Shown here: piece after piece, positions 15,881-24,099 of the stretch
Layout of the letters: each line of letters opens with the position of its first letter
How positions within the stretch are numbered: the stretch's first letter is position 1
Notes under the pieces: model-generated
Database searches by the model: none
What the model saw: only the letters and a program-made list of their open reading frames with translations
What the model was told of the DNA's origin: nothing
From: JANQIO01 sp038746745
GTDB taxonomy: Bacteria > Pseudomonadota > Gammaproteobacteria > Pseudomonadales > Halieaceae
Direction: 5' to 3'
Assembly (NCBI GenBank): GCA_038746745.1
Contig: JBCDKJ010000039.1
Location: 1-32,891 of the forward strand
DNA length: 32,891 nt
Program-made: the position numbers and the translations under genes

Positions 15881-17116
15881 ATGGGCGCTGGGACGTCAAG
15901 GGATTTCGCCATCATTTTATATGGCGCAACCGGCTTTACCGGCAAACTGGTGGCGGAGTATCTGTTGCAGCAGTACGGTGCAGACGGTGATCTGCGTTGG
16001 GCCATGGCGGGTCGCAGCCTCGAGAAATTGGAACAAGTGCAAAGGGAACTGGGCAACCCCGACCTCACACTGCTAGTGGGTGACAGTAACGAAGCAGCCT
16101 CGCTGAGAGCCCTGGCGCGACAGACCCGAGTGGTGTGCACAACGGTGGGCCCCTACGCGCTTTATGGGTCCAAACTGGTCGCTGCCTGTGTCGCGGAAGG
16201 CACGCACTATTGTGATCTGACAGGTGAGACGCAATGGATGCGGAAGATGATCGATCAGCACCAACAGGAGGCAGAAGAGTCTGGCGCGCGCATCGTACAT
16301 ACCTGTGGCTTTGACAGTATCCCCTCGGATATGGGTGTGCTGTTTCTGCAAAACGCCATGCAGGAAAAACACGGCCACCCGGCAAGTCACATTAAATACC
16401 GCGTTGATAAAGCCAGTGGCACATTCTCCGGCGGGACCGTTGCCAGTCTGATCAATGTGCTGGAAGAGGCCGGGCGAGATAAAGGACTCAGAAAACTGTT
16501 GGCAGATCCCTACGCACTAAATCCGAAGGACTCCGCGCGCGGCGAGGATGTTAACGATCAGACCACCGCAGTTTACGACGAAGACCTGGAGCGATGGACA
16601 TTGCCCTTCGTCATGGCGGCAATCAATACACGGGTTGTGCGGCGCTCAAATGCCCTGATGCATGGGCGCTACGGCGAGGATTTTCGCTACGACGAGGCCA
16701 TGCTGGCATCAGAAAACATGGGCACCGTCACCGCCAAACTTGCTGGCGCGGGCATGACCGCAGGAATGGTCTCGCTGGCCATCCCTCCGCTGCGCGCAGT
16801 TGCCAAGCGCTTTCTGCCCAAGCCCGGTGAAGGCCCCAGCCTGGAGGTCCGGGAAAAGGGCTTTTTCGACATTATTTTGTACGGCGTCAACGGCGCCGAC
16901 AGAGACGGCGACATGGTTGCGCGCGTCACCGGAGATCGCGACCCCGGTTACGGTTCAACCTCAAAGATGCTGGCAGAGTCCGCCGTTTGTCTGGCAAAAG
17001 ACAAGCTGGACTGCACAGGCGGCTTCTGGACACCAGCCTCCGCCATGGGCGAGATATTGTTGGAGAGACTGCAGGCCAGTGCCGGGCTGCGCTTTGAGAT
17101 CACCCAGGGCGCCTAG
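15881..17116 (+). CDS. Saccharopine dehydrogenase-like NAD(P)-binding oxidoreductase
   Basis: 411 residues. The N-terminal Rossmann fold is clear: FAIILYGATGFTGKLVAEYL (glycine motif GATGFTG near 15-21) and AMAGRS further on. The family segments VVCTTVGPYALYG, CDLTGETQWMRKMI and HTCGFDSIPSDMGV place it with the trans-acting enoyl reductase/saccharopine dehydrogenase-like proteins, not with true lysine-pathway enzymes. Members of this group in mycobacteria act in lipid metabolism; here the substrate is unknown. GGAG in the 24-nt gap after the POT gene lies at a good distance from the ATG. It is convergent with the next gene, with only 2 nt between stops, so transcription from both sides must end within coding sequence. 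Confidence 0.88.
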   Translation: MGAGTSRDFAIILYGATGFTGKLVAEYLLQQYGADGDLRWAMAGRSLEKLEQVQRELGNPDLTLLVGDSNEAASLRALARQTRVVCTTVGPYALYGSKLVAACVAEGTHYCDLTGETQWMRKMIDQHQQEAEESGARIVHTCGFDSIPSDMGVLFLQNAMQEKHGHPASHIKYRVDKASGTFSGGTVASLINVLEEAGRDKGLRKLLADPYALNPKDSARGEDVNDQTTAVYDEDLERWTLPFVMAAINTRVVRRSNALMHGRYGEDFRYDEAMLASENMGTVTAKLAGAGMTAGMVSLAIPPLRAVAKRFLPKPGEGPSLEVREKGFFDIILYGVNGADRDGDMVARVTGDRDPGYGSTSKMLAESAVCLAKDKLDCTGGFWTPASAMGEILLERLQASAGLRFEITQGA

Positions 17117-17118
17117 CC

Positions 17119-18435
17119 TTATAGCAACGGGTTCTCGTACCAGAGGGTACCCATGCCCTCCGGTCGAAAGTAACCAAATAAACCTGGGCGCCGTCCATTT
17201 TCCTCGGTAGTGATCAGATCCAGATCCCCGTCGTTATCGATATCCGCCATAACCACGTTGTCGTGCTTGATACCTTTATACGAGGCGAAGCGTCTGTTGC
17301 CGATCGTAATCATTTCCAGCGGCTCAGAGCTTCCGGGATCGAGATTCATCAGCGCAAACAGACCGACCCCCTGTCCACTGACCGACACCGCAATATCAGG
17401 CAGCGGGTCGTCATCCAGATTGCCGCAGGCGAGACCCTTTACGGCGTAATCCTCGCTGTCTCGAGGCACCGCCAGGCGGCTGGCAATCTCTTTAATGGCC
17501 CAACCGGATTCGCTGCTGGCATCCTGCATAATCAGATACAGGGCACGCCGTCCCGGCTGATGCTGCGAGAGGTCAGTACCTGTAACCAGCATCAGTGCCG
17601 CGTCCCCGGTCGAGCACGCGGCAAAGTAGGGTCCGGTACGCTCAGAAATTGTTTGCCGGGACCAGCGCCCCGCGCCTTCACCGGGGTTCCTGAACCAACC
17701 CAGGAAGCCATTGTGATTCATCAGGATGTCCCGTAGACCATCGCCGTTAATATCGCGTATCAGCACGCTATCGACCCACTCAACCTCATCGATAAAGGCC
17801 GCTTGCCAGTGCAGAGGGCTTTCACCCGGCACGTTTGCGCGAATCCACAATAGGGCACCGGGCGCGTCATCTGCCTTCGCGCCTGCAATCACATCAGCCA
17901 CGCCGTTGCCGTCGAGATCACCGAACGCCAATTTAATGTATCTGTAGCGTGGAGCGGCCTCCAGTATTTGCCCTTCCCAGCTGGACGCCCGCCCTGGTCT
18001 TGCCGCATCTCTGAGCCAGTGTGCCGCAATGCGCTCGCTGCCCTTTTCTGCTGCAGAAAACACCGCATCGATCACGCCATCGTCATTGAGATCGGCAAAT
18101 CGTGCATCTTCAATCTTGCCCACCGGTACACCCCCACTAATGTCTACCGCAGGCCAGGCAGAACGCACCCGAGACACTCCTGGGTTGAGGTATAGACGCA
18201 GGGCGTTGGATTCCTCCCACCCGACCACTGCGTCAAGGTCTCCGTCGGCGTCAATATCGAACAGATCGACACCATCAGCGCCGCTCAGCGTATTATCAAT
18301 AACGTGCATAGCCCAGCCAGACGCGAGGTCGTCAGTTGCTGGCTCGCAGCCTGTCACCACTGCTATGGCAATCAACGCAAACACTCGCGCTGCCGTCGAA
18401 TATGTCAGTGGATGTGTCGTATTCAAGCTCTGCAT
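17119..18435 (-). CDS. FG-GAP/VCBS-repeat lipoprotein of unknown function
   Basis: 438 residues from the ATG at 18435. The open frame continues to 18654 but would then run across tRNA-Thr, so the longer start is rejected. This start gives a lipoprotein signal peptide with lipobox VTGC (Cys 30). At least six FG-GAP-type calcium-binding loops are visible: DIDADGDLDAV (60-70), DLNDDGVIDAV (115-125), DLDGNGVADVI (173-183), DINGDGLRDIL (228-238), NLDDDPLPDIA (339-349) and DIDNDGDLDLI (398-408). This pattern predicts a beta-propeller at the cell surface or in the periplasm. Such proteins often bind other proteins or polysaccharide, but no catalytic motif is present. The fifth loop is degenerate. 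Confidence 0.88.
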   Translation of the reverse strand: MQSLNTTHPLTYSTAARVFALIAIAVVTGCEPATDDLASGWAMHVIDNTLSGADGVDLFDIDADGDLDAVVGWEESNALRLYLNPGVSRVRSAWPAVDISGGVPVGKIEDARFADLNDDGVIDAVFSAAEKGSERIAAHWLRDAARPGRASSWEGQILEAAPRYRYIKLAFGDLDGNGVADVIAGAKADDAPGALLWIRANVPGESPLHWQAAFIDEVEWVDSVLIRDINGDGLRDILMNHNGFLGWFRNPGEGAGRWSRQTISERTGPYFAACSTGDAALMLVTGTDLSQHQPGRRALYLIMQDASSESGWAIKEIASRLAVPRDSEDYAVKGLACGNLDDDPLPDIAVSVSGQGVGLFALMNLDPGSSEPLEMITIGNRRFASYKGIKHDNVVMADIDNDGDLDLITTEENGRRPGLFGYFRPEGMGTLWYENPLL

Positions 18436-18512
18436 CTCGTTGAATGAGCACACAGTGGCAATACACGAGAGACTAACGCAACCAGAATGGACCGGAATAG
18501 ACCGCCTGGAAA

Positions 18513-18588
18513 TGGTGCCGGAAATAGGAATCGAACCTACGACCTTCTCATTACGAATGAGCTGCTCTACCGACTGAGCTATTCCGGC
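18513..18588 (-). tRNA. tRNA-Thr (anticodon CGT)
   Basis: A 76-nt cloverleaf on the minus strand with encoded CCA. The acceptor GCCGGAA pairs with TTCCGGC, the D-arm reads GCTCAGTCGGTAGAGC, the anticodon loop TTCGTAA gives CGT, and the T-arm contains GTAGG TTCGATT CCTAT. It closely resembles the E. coli CGT threonine tRNA, including the unpaired 27-43 position. It decodes ACG. Confidence 0.97.
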
Positions 18589-18614
18589 GTGGGAGGGGTT
18601 CTGAAAGGCCGCGC

Positions 18615-18643
18615 AGTCTACTGCGCAACCCCTTGTCGCGCAA
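18615..18643 (-). promoter_or_regulatory. sigma70 promoter of tRNA-Thr
   Basis: On the minus strand, TTGCGC (18643-18638) and TAGACT (18620-18615) are separated by exactly 17 nt. A G+C-rich stretch (GCGCGGCC) follows the -10 box, the discriminator type usual at stringently controlled stable-RNA promoters. The tRNA begins 26 nt downstream of the -10 box. Confidence 0.65.
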
Positions 18644-18667
18644 GGGTTTGCCAAGTAAATTGGCGCG

Positions 18668-20806
18668 GTGAAAACATTCCGTATCAGCTTTAGCGGCGCG
18701 ACCCTGCCAGGGGTTGATCGCGACGCCGCAAAGCGCGGATTGGCGCAGTTCTACAGACTCAAATCCACGGCGGGGCTGGACAGGTTTTTCTCTGGTAAGA
18801 AGGTCACCTTACGCCGCAATCTGGCCAAAGACGACGCTGCACAGCTTTATGTCACCCTGCGCAAGCTGGGGTTAGACATTCGCATCGAGCCGGAGCCACA
18901 GACGACTGTGGCACGAAAACACACTGCGTCATCGGAGGCGACTTCGCCAAATGATATCTCTGCGTCAGGCTCTGGCAGCGTTGACAGCTCGACGGCACCA
19001 GAACCAGCGCAAGCAACGGTCGCGACATCAGACTTTTCCACCACGACACCAGCAACGCACGAATCATCGGCGCACGCTGAGTCAATGCCAGCGTCGGGTC
19101 TGCAGAGTCGTCGCAAACGACAGCCTGGCGCACCGAATTTGTTTGACATTCGACCTGCGGGAGAAGTCAAAGCGACAGCGCCCCAGGACGACTATCGGAT
19201 GCACGCTGCGCGCGTGGTTGCGGGCGTACTGGCAATAGCATTTCTCTTTGTGGCGCTGCGCTTTGCCGTTATGGGCGTGGCAAACAGCGATAAATCCACG
19301 GTCGCTTTGACGGTGACGCCACAGGGTCAGCCTCAGGTGCTGGTCGATAACGTTCTGCTGCGTCACGACCGATCTGGCTTTGCTGGCGCAGTGCAAACGC
19401 TGACATCGTTTAGTGCCGGTGAATTGGTTGACTGGTATGCGCTCGATAGCAACAACTTCGTCCTGTTGCGAGCGCCCTTCACGACCCCGCTTCCCCCATG
19501 GCTGGCAGGCTGGTTCGGTCTGCAAAATGCATCGGGGCGACTAGAGCGTTGCGAGCTTGGGACATCAACCTGCACGCTGTTACGGGAGGGGTTGGATCAG
19601 GCGTCTCTGCACCGTGAAACCGGCCGCGACACCTGGCTGCTGGCAGACCGGGCTCGCAGCGTTTTACTGCGCCTGACTACAACCGGTGAATCGCTAGCCA
19701 ACGCTGCTTTGCCGCTCACTGCGCCGACAGGGCTTTGGCGGCACGATGGACTGCTGTATCTCGTTCAGGGCGGCGTTCCAGAAATACTGGTTCTCAAGCC
19801 AGACGCAGCCGAATTCGGAGCGGTCCTCGAGCGCATCGAACTTGATGGTGTCAGTGCGCCCATCACCCTGGCAAGAACCGCGACACACTGGTGGCTGCTG
19901 GATCAGCAGGAAGGCAACCAAAAGCTACTGCGCCTGGACGATACCTGGAGGGTGGACAGGACTCTTGCCCTGCCGGTGGGCTCGCAAGTGAAAAGCCTGC
20001 AACCCTGGAACAACAAACTGTTGCTGGCCGATTCCTCCAGAGGGCAGATCTATCGCGTGGCAGAGGATGGCGAGCTGGAAAGTCCCTTTAGTGAAGAGGC
20101 CATCAGTGAGCTCCTGGAGGCTGGCGAGACCGCGCGCGCTGAACAGCGCTCGCTACAGGTTCTCGTGCTGGTACTGTTATTCCTGCTCATCACCGCGCTG
20201 CTCGCCTTCGCCAGCTTCAAGTCACTACAACACAAACTCTATCGGGCCGATCTCTACCCGGATCAAAGCTTCGATATTACTGATGAACGGATTCAGTGGT
20301 TAGACCCGGCGCCCGACCCCTCTCCACACCTGCGCAAGGTCAGCCTGGGGCTTCTGCTGGCAGCACCCCTCAGCATGTTTATCGCGCTGCTTACGCCTGC
20401 CAGCCCGGCGATAATGATTGCTATCAGCTTGGTGATGCTGGGACTGGCGGGCTTTAGCTACGCTCTGCAACAGTCCGTTGGCTGTCACCTGGGGCTGGTA
20501 GACGAGCAGCTGGTCCTGGTGGACCATCGACGTACCTACCGTATTGGGCAGGGCCCAAATGTGCAGTACGTCAGCAACTTCATCATGATCGATGATGTAG
20601 TGGTGTACCTGGGTAATCGCCTGTTACCGCTGTTTGATGAGGGCCCCTTGCGAGAGCGCTTTGAGCCCGTTGTAACCCGAGGCATACGTGTCGATAACAC
20701 CACGCTGCGCGTAAAACTTATCGACCAGCGACACCCGCTCTTTTATGGAAGTCTGGCCCTATTGCTTTCCGCAGCAGCGGCCACGCTGTTGGTGGTGGCA
20801 GGGTAA
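18668..20806 (+). CDS. Large multi-domain membrane protein of unknown function
   Basis: 712 residues from a GTG at 18668 (no clear Shine-Dalgarno). Residues 1-75 form a small charged domain, with FFSGKKVTLRRNL and YVTLRKLGLDIRIEPEP, like N-terminal modules I recall on assorted proteobacterial membrane proteins. A Ser/Thr/Ala-rich linker follows (about 78-140), then a helix (183-203). Residues 210-480 look like a periplasmic all-beta domain with repeated short hydrophobic strands, perhaps a beta-propeller. Further helices lie at about 496-516, 557-601 (two) and 691-711, with a conserved-looking soluble segment (603-690) between. No catalytic motif is seen. It is flanked by tRNA-Thr and a convergent hydrolase gene, so neighbours give no hint. 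Confidence 0.85.
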   Translation: MKTFRISFSGATLPGVDRDAAKRGLAQFYRLKSTAGLDRFFSGKKVTLRRNLAKDDAAQLYVTLRKLGLDIRIEPEPQTTVARKHTASSEATSPNDISASGSGSVDSSTAPEPAQATVATSDFSTTTPATHESSAHAESMPASGLQSRRKRQPGAPNLFDIRPAGEVKATAPQDDYRMHAARVVAGVLAIAFLFVALRFAVMGVANSDKSTVALTVTPQGQPQVLVDNVLLRHDRSGFAGAVQTLTSFSAGELVDWYALDSNNFVLLRAPFTTPLPPWLAGWFGLQNASGRLERCELGTSTCTLLREGLDQASLHRETGRDTWLLADRARSVLLRLTTTGESLANAALPLTAPTGLWRHDGLLYLVQGGVPEILVLKPDAAEFGAVLERIELDGVSAPITLARTATHWWLLDQQEGNQKLLRLDDTWRVDRTLALPVGSQVKSLQPWNNKLLLADSSRGQIYRVAEDGELESPFSEEAISELLEAGETARAEQRSLQVLVLVLLFLLITALLAFASFKSLQHKLYRADLYPDQSFDITDERIQWLDPAPDPSPHLRKVSLGLLLAAPLSMFIALLTPASPAIMIAISLVMLGLAGFSYALQQSVGCHLGLVDEQLVLVDHRRTYRIGQGPNVQYVSNFIMIDDVVVYLGNRLLPLFDEGPLRERFEPVVTRGIRVDNTTLRVKLIDQRHPLFYGSLALLLSAAAATLLVVAG

Positions 20807-20829
20807 TGTGAAGCTTAGCCACACTGGCC

Positions 20830-21552
20830 CTAGCTACCAAACAGTTCTGTCAGAAAGTTGCTTAACGACTGCCAGGAGCGCTGGTCTGCGGCGGGGTCGT
20901 AAACGGTGCCGAAATCCGGATCGTTGGCGCCTGGGTTGGTAAAAGCATGCAGTGCGCCACCGTGCGCGTGCAATTGCCAGTCGGCTCTGGACGCGTCCAT
21001 TTCCGCTGCGAAAGCGACCACAGCATCCGGCTCCACCATGGGATCGGCCCAGCCGTGCTCCACCAGAATTCGAGTGCTGATCGGTGCACTGCCATCCTCT
21101 TCAGTACTGGCAAGAATCCCATGAAAGCTGCACACCCCTGCCACCGGCAGCCCGGCGCGCGCCATATCCAGTACGCAAAGACCCCCAAAGCAGTAGCCGA
21201 TCGCAGCGAGCTGCGCAGCATCGATTTCTGCCTGTGCCTGTGCCACCTCGACACAGGCGCCCAGGCGTCGACGCAACAGCGCGCGATCGTTGGTGAATCG
21301 GCTCATTAACTCAAAGGCCTGTTCGTTAGTTTCTGCAGCAACCCCTTTGCCAAACAAGTCCAGGGCGAAGCCCACATACCCCATTTCGGCGAGTTGTCGC
21401 GCTCTGTCGCATTCAAACTCCTCGCGACCCCGGAACGCATGGGAGACCAGCACGCCGGGGCGAGGCTCCGTGCTGGCGTCATCCCAGGCCATGAAGGCCT
21501 CCAGCACTTCGTCTTCGTGTGTGTATTCAATCAGGCGGGTTTGAATAGCCAT
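20830..21552 (-). CDS. Dienelactone hydrolase-family alpha/beta hydrolase
   Basis: 240 residues, the expected size. The catalytic triad of the family is visible: nucleophile Cys in GYCFGG (C121), Asp in HGWADPMV (D170) and His in GGALHAFTNPGA (H202). The N-terminal half has the usual VSHAFRGREEFECDRA and GFALDLFGKG segments. Carboxymethylenebutenolidase hydrolyses dienelactone in chlorocatechol breakdown, but most relatives found by sequence act on other esters or lactones, and no aromatic-degradation genes are nearby. It is divergent from the LLM oxidoreductase gene (83 nt between starts) and convergent with the 712-residue protein gene. Confidence 0.92.
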   Translation of the reverse strand: MAIQTRLIEYTHEDEVLEAFMAWDDASTEPRPGVLVSHAFRGREEFECDRARQLAEMGYVGFALDLFGKGVAAETNEQAFELMSRFTNDRALLRRRLGACVEVAQAQAEIDAAQLAAIGYCFGGLCVLDMARAGLPVAGVCSFHGILASTEEDGSAPISTRILVEHGWADPMVEPDAVVAFAAEMDASRADWQLHAHGGALHAFTNPGANDPDFGTVYDPAADQRSWQSLSNFLTELFGS

Positions 21553-21635
21553 ATCGTGTGTCCGTCCGTGTGCTTGAGTGGGCCTGATATCTTCCGTATG
21601 TTCGGTGGCAGTTGCAACGCACCGTGGAGAGTTTT

Positions 21636-22499
21636 ATGCATCTGGCGTTCAGTTCCATGAACACGCCGCTGGACCCGCTGCCCGCGGAACTCGCGCAAGC
21701 ACTGGAGCAGCGCGGCTACGAGTCGCTGTGGTATGGCGAGCACAGTCATATCCCCTGCTGTCGCAGCACGCCCTACCCGCCAGGCGGAGACTTGCCCGCT
21801 CCCTACAGCAACATGATGGACCCCTACATCTCCCTGATGGCAGCAGCAGCCGCTACTACGACCCTGAAGCTGGGTACGGGCATCGCCCTGCTGATGGAGC
21901 GCGAGCTGTTCTCGCAAGCAAAAACCATTGCCAGCCTGGACCGGCTTTCCAACGGTCGCGTGCTGATTGGCACCGGCGTGGGCTGGAACCAGGAGGAATT
22001 CAGCAACAGCAATCCCCACCCGTTTAATAAGCGCTATGCCGTACTCAAGGAGACGGTGGCTGCTACACGTGCACTGTGGACACAGGACGAAGCGGAGTAT
22101 CACGGTGACTACATTAACTTTGACCCCGTTTGGCCGGGACCCAGGCCGGTGCAATCTGGCGGCCCTAAGATCTATATGGGTGCCATGGGTCCACTTGGCA
22201 TAAAGCACGCCGCCCGCTGGGCCGATGGCTGGTATCCGGTGGATATCGGACTGCCGGACCCCGAACAGGCTGTGACCGACTTCAGAAAATTGGTAGCGGA
22301 CGCTGGCCGCAACTCCGACGAGGTAGCAATCAATATCCAGATTATGGACACTTCTGACCTGGACAAGCTCAAACGCTATCGGGATCTGGGCGTAGAACGC
22401 GCCACTATAGGTGTTTCGGTGGATATGTGGGACAAGCCCGATGAGGTCATGCCCATGATCGATCGTTTTGCTGAAGTCATTCCTGACCTGGCCGCCTGA
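21636..22499 (+). CDS. LLM-class flavin (F420-type) oxidoreductase
   Basis: 287 residues from the ATG at 21636, preferred because GGAG lies 6 nt upstream; an in-frame TTG at 21612 would add eight residues. The luciferase-like barrel is recognisable from GYESLWYGEHSHIP near the N-terminus, LKLGTGIALLMERE, ASLDRLSNGRVLIGTGVGWN and GPKIYMGAMG, and it ends with VERATIGVSVDM. This arrangement matches the TIGR03619-type subgroup often labelled F420-dependent, though gammaproteobacterial members may use FMN. The reaction is unknown. It begins a plus-strand run with the SYLF and SDR genes and is divergent from the dienelactone-hydrolase-like gene. Confidence 0.9.
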   Translation: MHLAFSSMNTPLDPLPAELAQALEQRGYESLWYGEHSHIPCCRSTPYPPGGDLPAPYSNMMDPYISLMAAAAATTTLKLGTGIALLMERELFSQAKTIASLDRLSNGRVLIGTGVGWNQEEFSNSNPHPFNKRYAVLKETVAATRALWTQDEAEYHGDYINFDPVWPGPRPVQSGGPKIYMGAMGPLGIKHAARWADGWYPVDIGLPDPEQAVTDFRKLVADAGRNSDEVAINIQIMDTSDLDKLKRYRDLGVERATIGVSVDMWDKPDEVMPMIDRFAEVIPDLAA

Positions 22500-22576
22500 G
22501 CTCACGGCCGTCCGCAATCGGCTGGCTTTCATCAAACTGCGACCACCGCGGCACCAGGCCGCGACGGAGAATAATT

Positions 22577-23170
22577 ATGATCTCTAGCAATGCCCTCTCC
22601 CACCGTTCATTACGCGCCCTGATGGCGACGCTGTTCTGCCTGCTCCTGATGGCGCAACCTGCCCTGGCCGACAAAGCTGAGAAGCAGCGAAAGAAGGTCC
22701 GCAATATGCGCCAGGATGTGCTGGAGCGCCTCTATGAAGAACAGCCCGAGACTCGTGACATTATTGCCAAAGCCGAGGGTTATGGTGTGTTTTCCAACGT
22801 CGGTTTTAACGTGATTTTGTTTTCCGCCGGCGGCGGCAATGGCGTGGTCGTAGACAACAAATCGGGCCAGGAAACCTTCATGAATATGGCCTCCGCCGGT
22901 GTTGGCATCGGCCTGGGAGTGAAGGACTTTCGCGCCGTATTTGTATTCCACTCCCGCACCGCGCTGACCAATTTCGTTGACAAGGGCTGGGACTTTTCGG
23001 GGCAGGCAGACGCTGCGGCGAAAACCAGCGATAAGGGTGTTGAAGGCAGTGCCGCTGGCACCGTGGTCAACGGGGTCTCTGTCTATCAGTTGACGGAGGC
23101 CGGGCTGGCTCTGCAGGCCACCTTGCAAGGTACCAAATACTGGAAGAGTGATAAGCTCAACGAGTCGTAA
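22577..23170 (+). CDS. SYLF/YSC84-domain exported protein
   Basis: 197 residues. An N-terminal signal peptide ends at about residue 31 (LLLMAQPALA before DKAEK). The mature protein matches the SYLF (YSC84-like) domain: AKAEGYGVFSNVGFNVILFS, then GGGNGVVVDNKSGQETFM, and GVGIGLGVKDFRAVFVFHS with the following FVDKGWDF. In eukaryotes this domain binds phosphoinositides; bacterial members are small exported lipid-associated proteins of uncertain role. GGAG precedes the ATG by 9 nt. It stands 33 nt ahead of the exported SDR gene and is probably co-transcribed with it. Confidence 0.93.
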   Translation: MISSNALSHRSLRALMATLFCLLLMAQPALADKAEKQRKKVRNMRQDVLERLYEEQPETRDIIAKAEGYGVFSNVGFNVILFSAGGGNGVVVDNKSGQETFMNMASAGVGIGLGVKDFRAVFVFHSRTALTNFVDKGWDFSGQADAAAKTSDKGVEGSAAGTVVNGVSVYQLTEAGLALQATLQGTKYWKSDKLNES

Positions 23171-23203
23171 TACACACATGATTCCCCGCACGGAGGAAAC
23201 CTC

Positions 23204-23965
23204 ATGCCCCTGCTGAACCGGCTGTCATCGCCCCCTGCACTGCTGCTCATACTGACGCTGCTTGCGCCGCTGGCGCAGGCCGCCGAAGGGGAAACTGTTT
23301 TAATTACCGGCGCCAACCGTGGCATTGGTCTGGCGCTGGCGGAGGCCTTTAGCGAGGCGGGCTATGAGGTCATCGGTACTGCGCGTACGCCCGCCAAAGC
23401 CACCGCTTTGAAGGCAACCGGCGCGCGGGTCATTGCTCTGGATGTCACCAGTGCTGACAGCGTGAACGCGATGGCCGCTACTCTCGAGGACGTTCCCATC
23501 GATATTGTGATTAACAATGCGGGGATTTCCGGTCAGGACAGCCGCGACTTTGCTGCCTTGCGCGTCGACGATATGCACAAGGTGCTGGACGTAAACACGA
23601 TGGGGCCTGTGCGGGTGATGCAGGCCCTGTTTCCCCATGTGTTGGCCAGTGACAGGAAAATTTTTGCCAACATCAGCAGTATGATGGGGAGCATGGAGCT
23701 CAATACCTGGGGCTGCTGCCTGGGCTATCGGGCCAGCAAGGCCGCCCTCAATAGTGCGACCAAAACCCTGGCGGTGGACTTTGGCAAGCTGGGGGTCACG
23801 TTTGTCTCCCTGCATCCAGGGTACGTCCAGACCGACATGAATGATGGTAAAGGCCGCATAACGTCCACTCAGAGTGCCGCTGGCCTGCTCGATGTCATTG
23901 CGGGACTCACCGCTGAAGACAATGGCGCCTATTACGACTGGCAGGGTAAAACCCTGCCCTGGTAG
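23204..23965 (+). CDS. Short-chain dehydrogenase/reductase with a signal peptide
   Basis: 253 residues. From residue 28 on it is a classical SDR: cofactor motif TGANRGIG, NNAG at the end of the fourth strand, the catalytic Ser in NISSMMGS, and the YRASK pair Tyr/Lys, followed by SLHPGYVQTDM. In front sits a 27-residue hydrophobic leader (RLSSPPALLLILTLLAPLAQA, split here at its end) with an AQA-A type cleavage site, so it may be exported. That is odd because NAD(P) is not expected in the periplasm. The start is well supported by GGAGG at 7 nt. A closer start without the leader is not available. Substrate unknown. Confidence 0.92.
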   Translation: MPLLNRLSSPPALLLILTLLAPLAQAAEGETVLITGANRGIGLALAEAFSEAGYEVIGTARTPAKATALKATGARVIALDVTSADSVNAMAATLEDVPIDIVINNAGISGQDSRDFAALRVDDMHKVLDVNTMGPVRVMQALFPHVLASDRKIFANISSMMGSMELNTWGCCLGYRASKAALNSATKTLAVDFGKLGVTFVSLHPGYVQTDMNDGKGRITSTQSAAGLLDVIAGLTAEDNGAYYDWQGKTLPW

Positions 23966-24020
23966 ATAATGGACCACCAGGAGGCGCGACCTGGGCAACG
24001 CCTCAAAACACTTTCAGTGC

Positions 24021-24053
24021 AAACATTGATCTAGCTATGCACAGGCAATGTTT
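24021..24053. promoter_or_regulatory. Perfect 8-bp inverted repeat upstream of the first GGDEF gene
   Basis: AAACATTG (24021-24028) and CAATGTTT (24046-24053) are exact reverse complements separated by 17 nt, in the A+T-rich 134-nt gap before the ATG at 24100. The arms are about 25 nt centre to centre and could hold a dimeric regulator, or form a leader hairpin. No known operator is recognised. Confidence 0.45.
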
Positions 24054-24099
24054 ACCCTGTTAATATGCAGTGAACGCCAATCATTAACATTTTGATTCG

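Noticed and set aside
18436..18654. Extended N-terminus of the FG-GAP protein
   Set aside because: The frame stays open but crosses the tRNA-Thr gene; the residues there (GIAQSVEQL-like) are the usual translation of a tRNA. The lipoprotein start at 18435 is better.
21531..22535. 334-codon minus-strand open frame opposite the LLM oxidoreductase
   Set aside because: The plus-strand frame has clear luciferase-like motifs and a Shine-Dalgarno; the minus frame has none and overlaps the hydrolase gene start.
22610..23191. 193-codon minus-strand frame opposite the SYLF gene
   Set aside because: The plus strand has a signal peptide and a clear SYLF domain; the opposite frame is a shadow.
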